This document shows positions 33,563 through 37,013 of a DNA stretch of 37,013 bases, in pieces. Origin of the DNA: a bacterium. GTDB lineage: Bacteria; UBA9089; CG2-30-40-21; SBAY01. The notes beneath the pieces were generated by a model that worked only from the letters and a program-made list of their open reading frames with translations, did no database searches and had not been told where the DNA came from. Location of the stretch: assembly GCA_040755795.1 (NCBI GenBank), contig JBFLXS010000005.1, forward strand, positions 1 through 37,013. Direction: 5' to 3'. Every line of letters begins with the position of its first letter. Within the stretch, counting starts at the first letter, position 1. A program made the translations under genes and the position numbers.

Positions 33563-33595
33563 ACTGAATTACGATTCAGTGAATCACGATTCACT
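33563..33595. repeat. two tandem, overlapping palindromes
   Basis: ACTGAAT-TACG-ATTCAGT (33563-33580) is followed, sharing three bases, by AGTGAAT-CACG-ATTCACT (33578-33595). Both have 7-base arms and a 4-base NACG centre. This regular design looks like a protein-binding or recombination site rather than a terminator, since no T run follows. Confidence 0.5.
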
Positions 33596-33695
33596 ATGAC
33601 GAGGATAATTCATCAAGATATGAGTTAAATCCTATGTTTTTCTTCATTATATGTACGTCACATGAACTGAAATTAACACGTATTTTTTTTATTTT

Positions 33696-33760
33696 ATTTC
33701 AATTAGATTGACGAAATGAAATTAAAATGATAATATGAAGATGTAATTTCAATTGGAGGT
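33696..33760 (+). promoter_or_regulatory. Fic promoter with repeated operator-like motifs
   Basis: TTGACG (33708-33713) and TAATAT (33731-33736) are 17 bases apart, followed by the ribosome site GGAGGT (33755-33760) six bases before ATG. ATTTCAATT occurs at 33696-33704, and again at 33746-33754, 50 bases later. A reverse copy TGAAAT lies at 33717-33722 between the promoter elements. The repeats could be bound by the HTH-like C-terminus of the Fic protein. Confidence 0.65.
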
Positions 33761-33766
33761 CAAACG

Positions 33767-34912
33767 ATGAGTCGTTCAGGTGTATTTATTAACAATTTAG
33801 CTGGGAGTCTTTCCTATCAGTCTTTTAGACCAAGTGATCTACCACCTATTCCAGAAATAGTCATTGATGATGTACTCGACAAAAAAATCAAAGAAGCTTA
33901 TCATTTGCTGGGTAAACTGGATGGTATATCAAAATTAATTCCAAATAAGGATCTCTTTATATCGATGTATGTTAGAAAAGAGGCACTTCTATCGAGTCAA
34001 ATTGAAGGTACACAAGCAACGCTAGATGATATTTTCGATCCTCACTTAGAGCAGAACATGAATGTAGATGTTGAAGAAGTCATCCAATACCTAAAAGCAC
34101 TTTATTATGCCAACGTATTATTGAATAATCTTCCAATTTCTATTCGTTTTATTAAAGAGATTCATCATGTACTACTCACATCATCGAGAGGTAAGGATAA
34201 AGAACCAGGAGAACTCAGAAGAACTCAAAATTGGATTGGACCACAGGGTAGTTCACTAAAAAATGCAAGATTCATACCGCCTAATCTAAGTGATATGCAG
34301 AATTCACTTGCCAATTTAGAATCTTATATACATGAAAATGATTCATTAGATCCTCTCATCAAAATAGCTCTGATCCACTATCAGTTTGAAACTATTCACC
34401 CTTTTTTAGATGGAAATGGTCGTATCGGAAGACTTTTGATATCGGTGTTATTAAAACATTATGGTTTACTTGAAGAAGACACTTTATATCTGTCATATTA
34501 TTTAAAAAGAAATCGAATCGATTATTATGACAGATTAATGGATGTCAGATTGAAAGGACATTATGAAGCATGGATATCATTTTTTATCGAAGGTGTGATT
34601 GAATCATCGAAACATGCGTTAAAAACAATTGAATCTTTATTAAATTTAAGAAAAGAACATTTAGAAATTCTTAGTCAGCTTCAAGGAAAAACAAAACAAA
34701 CTGCATTACTTCTATTCACATATTTAGAATCACATCCAATCATTGATATCAAGCAAGCAAGTATCGGTATCGGAAGAGCATTTAATACAGTATCTACTGC
34801 AATAACTACTTTCGTTAATCTCGGTATTTTAAAACAAGTAGATGGTAATAAGAGATATCGTATCTTTTCATATGAGCCTTATTTGAATATTTTAAGAGAT
34901 GGCACAAATTAA
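33767..34912 (+). CDS. Fic-domain protein with N-terminal inhibitory helix and C-terminal HTH
   Basis: This 381-residue protein has a Fic_N region, the inhibitory motif S-x-x-x-E-G at residues 76-81 (SSQIEG) and the complete active-site loop HPFLDGNGRIGR at 211-222. Fic enzymes usually transfer AMP from ATP to a hydroxyl side chain of a target protein. The internal glutamate (E80) would hold the enzyme inactive until displaced. The C-terminal part (about residues 305-365, IDIKQASIGIGRAFNTVSTAITTFVNLGIL) looks like a winged helix, suggesting DNA binding and self-regulation. It is a single-gene unit with its own promoter and terminator. The target is unknown. Confidence 0.93.
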   Translation: MSRSGVFINNLAGSLSYQSFRPSDLPPIPEIVIDDVLDKKIKEAYHLLGKLDGISKLIPNKDLFISMYVRKEALLSSQIEGTQATLDDIFDPHLEQNMNVDVEEVIQYLKALYYANVLLNNLPISIRFIKEIHHVLLTSSRGKDKEPGELRRTQNWIGPQGSSLKNARFIPPNLSDMQNSLANLESYIHENDSLDPLIKIALIHYQFETIHPFLDGNGRIGRLLISVLLKHYGLLEEDTLYLSYYLKRNRIDYYDRLMDVRLKGHYEAWISFFIEGVIESSKHALKTIESLLNLRKEHLEILSQLQGKTKQTALLLFTYLESHPIIDIKQASIGIGRAFNTVSTAITTFVNLGILKQVDGNKRYRIFSYEPYLNILRDGTN

Positions 34913-35271
34913 TCATCAAAGGTATGAGGATGAATCTTCATACCTTTATAACCTAAAAATGTCTTGTTATGAATATATGGGTATTTCACATCACACGTTT
35001 AATAATCAAATCTTAGTGTTTTTGGTTTATTCAAAGTATCTCTGAGGTGCCACCAAGTGTATTTTCTTTTGGACAAAATAAGTATTCAAATGAAATTTCA
35101 AAAAAAAGCAATCAATAATTAAATAAAATACGGCATTTAATTAATAACGCCGAATATAATCAAAATATAAAGTGATCATTAGTAATTGAATGTGCCATTG
35201 TGTATAATACACTTTATTGTTTATCGATTTCTGGATGAAAAATTTATAAATAATGAAAAAAAGACGACTAT
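34913..35271. other. 359-base gap between convergent Fic and capD-like genes
   Basis: This gap contains the two facing terminators and no gene. In between are an imperfect palindrome CGGCATT...AACGCCG (35131-35152 region), and GTGTAT-A-ATACAC (35200-35212), a perfect palindrome that contains a TATAAT box without a matching -35 element. I see no downstream gene for it to serve. Confidence 0.5.
34918..34950 (+). terminator. Rho-independent terminator of the Fic gene
   Basis: AAAGGTATGA (34918-34927) and TCATACCTTT (34938-34947) are perfect 10-base arms around a 10-base loop, directly after the Fic stop codon. Its arms end in A and T runs, so it may work on both strands. Confidence 0.8.
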
Positions 35272-35279
35272 CTAGTCGC
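35255..35279 (-). terminator. Rho-independent terminator of the capD-like gene
   Basis: On the minus strand GCGACTA pairs with TAGTCGT (35264-35279 on the plus strand), followed by a run of T (complement of 35255-35262). The stem includes the stop codon of the gene (35272-35274). Confidence 0.75.
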
Positions 35280-37013
35280 CATTTCGTTTATATGTTGTGA
35301 TGATGGTTGCTACAAATTCTTTTACTTGATCATTTTTAAGTTTTTCAAGGGTATCAATGATTTGATCAAACTCAAGTTCTTTCGCTTCCACTTCTCTTTG
35401 TTTCTCAACAAAGATCTTATCATTTTCTGTTTTGCAGTGATCGCCATGTAGATGATCCACTAACAATTCTTCATAGAGTTTTTCACCAGGTCTGAGCCCT
35501 GTAAATTCAATATTAATCTCTTGATAAGGCTTAAAGCCAGCTAAACTGATCATCTTTTCAGCGAGATCTTTAATCTTCACCGGTTCACCCATATCAAGAA
35601 TAAAGACTTCTCCACCATTGGCATAGACTCCGCATTGAAGAATGAGTCCTACGGCTTCTGGGATGGTCATAAAGTATCTTGTGATATCGGGATGGGTCAC
35701 TGTGACAGGACCGCCATCTTCAATCTGTTTCTTAAATAAGGGAATCACACTTCCATTGGAACCTAACACATTACCAAATCTTACTGCAGAAAACTTCGTG
35801 ACTTTAGCATGGGATTGTTGTTCCTGGATGATGAGTTCGGCATAACGTTTGGTTGCTCCCATGACATTGGTCGATCTTACCGCTTTATCACTGGAGACTA
35901 AGACGAATTTCTTGACGTTAAATTCATTGGAAAGGCTAGATGCATTATGGGTTCCAATAACGTTGGTTCTGACCGCTTCAACCGCACTATCTTCCATCAA
36001 GGGAACATGTTTATAAGCAGCTGCGTGGAACACGATGGTGGGTTTAATGAGTTCAAAGATGCTCTTTAATCTTTCTCTGTTATAGACACTACCGATATAG
36101 ACAGATAGGTTTAATTTTCTTCCTGCTTTATGGAACTTTCTTAGGAGTTCTTGTTGAATCTCATAGGCGTTATTCTCATAAATATCAAAGATGACAAGAT
36201 GTTTGGGTTCGAGTTCTGCAATCTGTCGGCATAACTCACTACCAATCGATCCACCACCACCGGTGACGAGTACCACTTCATCTTTGATAAATCCCTTAAT
36301 GGAGTCATCATTTAATGAAATTTCATCACGGTTGAGTAAATCTTCAATCTTCACATCGACAATCGTTGGCTTGGTTTCATCGCCAATTTCACTGACCGAT
36401 AAAAGACGTTTCATACGACAGTTCTTTTCAGCAACTAGATTCGCTAACTCACTGAGTTTATCTTTTGGATAATTGCTGATGGCGATAATCACTTCTTCAA
36501 CCCTGTAGGTATCGATGTAAAACTTGATGGCTGAGATTGGACCGACAATCTTAATCCCCATCAAGCGTTTCCCAATCTTTTCAACGTCATCATCGACAAA
36601 TGCGACAGGAATATTGTTTAAGTCTTTATTTCGAATAATTTCCTTTACGACGATTTCTCCTGCAGAACCTGCACCAATAATGATGGTTCGACGACCAAGG
36701 GCTTGTTTCCATTCAAGGTTTGTCTTTAAATATTGAACAAAACGGTTGATGATTCTTGGGATCGTGATCAGAACAACTTCGGTAATGGTAATGAAGATGT
36801 AAGCCGATTTATACATGAACATAAGGTCAGTTACAGCAATAAAAATCACGATGGCAACGTTGCTTGCGATCGTGACAACAGCAATCTTGATAACATCTTC
36901 AAAGCCCACATGATTGATGAGCATTTTATATAAACCTGAAAAGTAATAGACTAAAAGTTTAAAGACAATAATACTAGGGATAGCGAACCATAGCTGTTCT
37001 GTTTCTACAGGGA
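35272..37013 (-). CDS. CapD/WbpM-type membrane nucleotide-sugar 4,6-dehydratase (5'-partial)
   Basis: The frame stays open to the right edge of the window, so the N-terminus is missing and the visible part is about 580 residues. The upstream reading contains FKLLVYYFSGLYKM, typical of the membrane part. It then shows further membrane helices, a CoA-binding-like Rossmann domain (TIIIGAGSAGEIVVKEII) and the catalytic SDR domain (TGGGGSIGSELCRQI; HAAAYKHVPLMED; SSDKAVRSTNVMGATKRYAE; RFGNVLGSNGSVIPLF). As usual in this family, methionine replaces the SDR tyrosine. It converts UDP-GlcNAc to the 4-keto-6-deoxy sugar used for QuiNAc, FucNAc or bacillosamine. It lies on the same strand as the capsule operon, 17 kb away, with the island between. 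Confirmation of the start needs upstream sequence. Confidence 0.93.
   Translation of the reverse strand, partial: PVETEQLWFAIPSIIVFKLLVYYFSGLYKMLINHVGFEDVIKIAVVTIASNVAIVIFIAVTDLMFMYKSAYIFITITEVVLITIPRIINRFVQYLKTNLEWKQALGRRTIIIGAGSAGEIVVKEIIRNKDLNNIPVAFVDDDVEKIGKRLMGIKIVGPISAIKFYIDTYRVEEVIIAISNYPKDKLSELANLVAEKNCRMKRLLSVSEIGDETKPTIVDVKIEDLLNRDEISLNDDSIKGFIKDEVVLVTGGGGSIGSELCRQIAELEPKHLVIFDIYENNAYEIQQELLRKFHKAGRKLNLSVYIGSVYNRERLKSIFELIKPTIVFHAAAYKHVPLMEDSAVEAVRTNVIGTHNASSLSNEFNVKKFVLVSSDKAVRSTNVMGATKRYAELIIQEQQSHAKVTKFSAVRFGNVLGSNGSVIPLFKKQIEDGGPVTVTHPDITRYFMTIPEAVGLILQCGVYANGGEVFILDMGEPVKIKDLAEKMISLAGFKPYQEINIEFTGLRPGEKLYEELLVDHLHGDHCKTENDKIFVEKQREVEAKELEFDQIIDTLEKLKNDQVKEFVATIITTYKRNGD

Larger units (their letters stand above)
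33216..33766. other. 551-base non-coding stretch upstream of the Fic gene
   Basis: No gene was found. It contains the hairpin at 33237-33278, a 12-base motif ATACCCATATAT (33529-33540) repeated inverted after the Fic gene, two tandem palindromes at 33563-33595, and the Fic promoter with repeated ATTTCAATT motifs. The right border of the island probably lies here. Confidence 0.55.
33529..34984. repeat. 12-base inverted repeats flanking the Fic gene
   Basis: ATACCCATATAT at 33529-33540 recurs as its exact reverse complement ATATATGGGTAT at 34973-34984, enclosing the Fic gene with its promoter and terminator. In AT-rich DNA a 12-base match within 1.5 kb could be chance, so the meaning is uncertain. 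Confidence 0.3.

Noticed and set aside
33563-33595. CRISPR-like repetition
   Set aside because: Only two overlapping palindromes, without spacers or cas genes nearby.

Overview
The window comes from a low-GC bacterium. TGA is a stop codon here (for example it ends the genes at 1308 and 8925), so the Mycoplasma code does not apply. The AT-rich composition, compact operons and AGGAGG-type ribosome sites suit Bacillota or a standard-code Mollicute relative (Acholeplasma/Izemoplasma-like). That placement is inference. I saw no rRNA, tRNA or CRISPR array.

Region 1 (about 0.2-18.05 kb, all minus strand) is a surface polysaccharide operon that starts at a promoter near 18.04 kb and runs leftward through 17 tightly packed or overlapping genes. 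Order of transcription: a winged-helix/Rossmann regulator; UDP-glucose dehydrogenase and UDP-glucuronate 4-epimerase (UDP-GlcA to UDP-GalA); a short phosphoglycosyl transferase that primes the lipid carrier; a WbuB-like glycosyltransferase; the complete CapE-CapF-CapG set for UDP-N-acetyl-L-fucosamine; a GT4 enzyme; a hexapeptide acyltransferase; two more GT4 enzymes; a Wzy-like polymerase; a GT2 enzyme; a Wzx-like flippase; an unassigned, possibly transferase-like protein; and an MnaA/WecB epimerase. This is a Wzx/Wzy-type capsule or EPS pathway. A CapD/WbpM-type membrane dehydratase lies in the same orientation at the right edge (35.3 kb to beyond the window), so foreign DNA appears to separate two parts of the polysaccharide locus.

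Region 2 (about 18.2-33.3 kb) is a mobile, accessory island. It holds an XRE-integrase-excisionase-DUF4373 module (18.5-20.7 kb, minus). Next comes an XRE regulator followed by two overlapping large serine recombinases (21.4-25.7 kb, plus); the second recombinase has lost the zinc-ribbon cysteines. Converging on these is a six-gene minus-strand operon (31.7 to 25.7 kb) driven by a near-consensus promoter: ABC-type AAA ATPase, small TOPRIM-like protein, SIR2, HerA, KTSC-domain protein, and a 363-residue protein of no recognised family. SIR2 plus HerA is a known anti-phage pair. The ATPase/TOPRIM pair in front and the two small/unknown genes behind make a composite locus that is the best candidate here for an undescribed defence system. 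A small orphan gene, inverted repeats with a terminator, and a second tyrosine integrase cut off after its first catalytic arginine close the island.

Region 3 (33.3-35.3 kb) carries an autoinhibited Fic protein with a strong promoter, repeated operator-like motifs and a clear terminator, next to tandem palindromes of unknown function.
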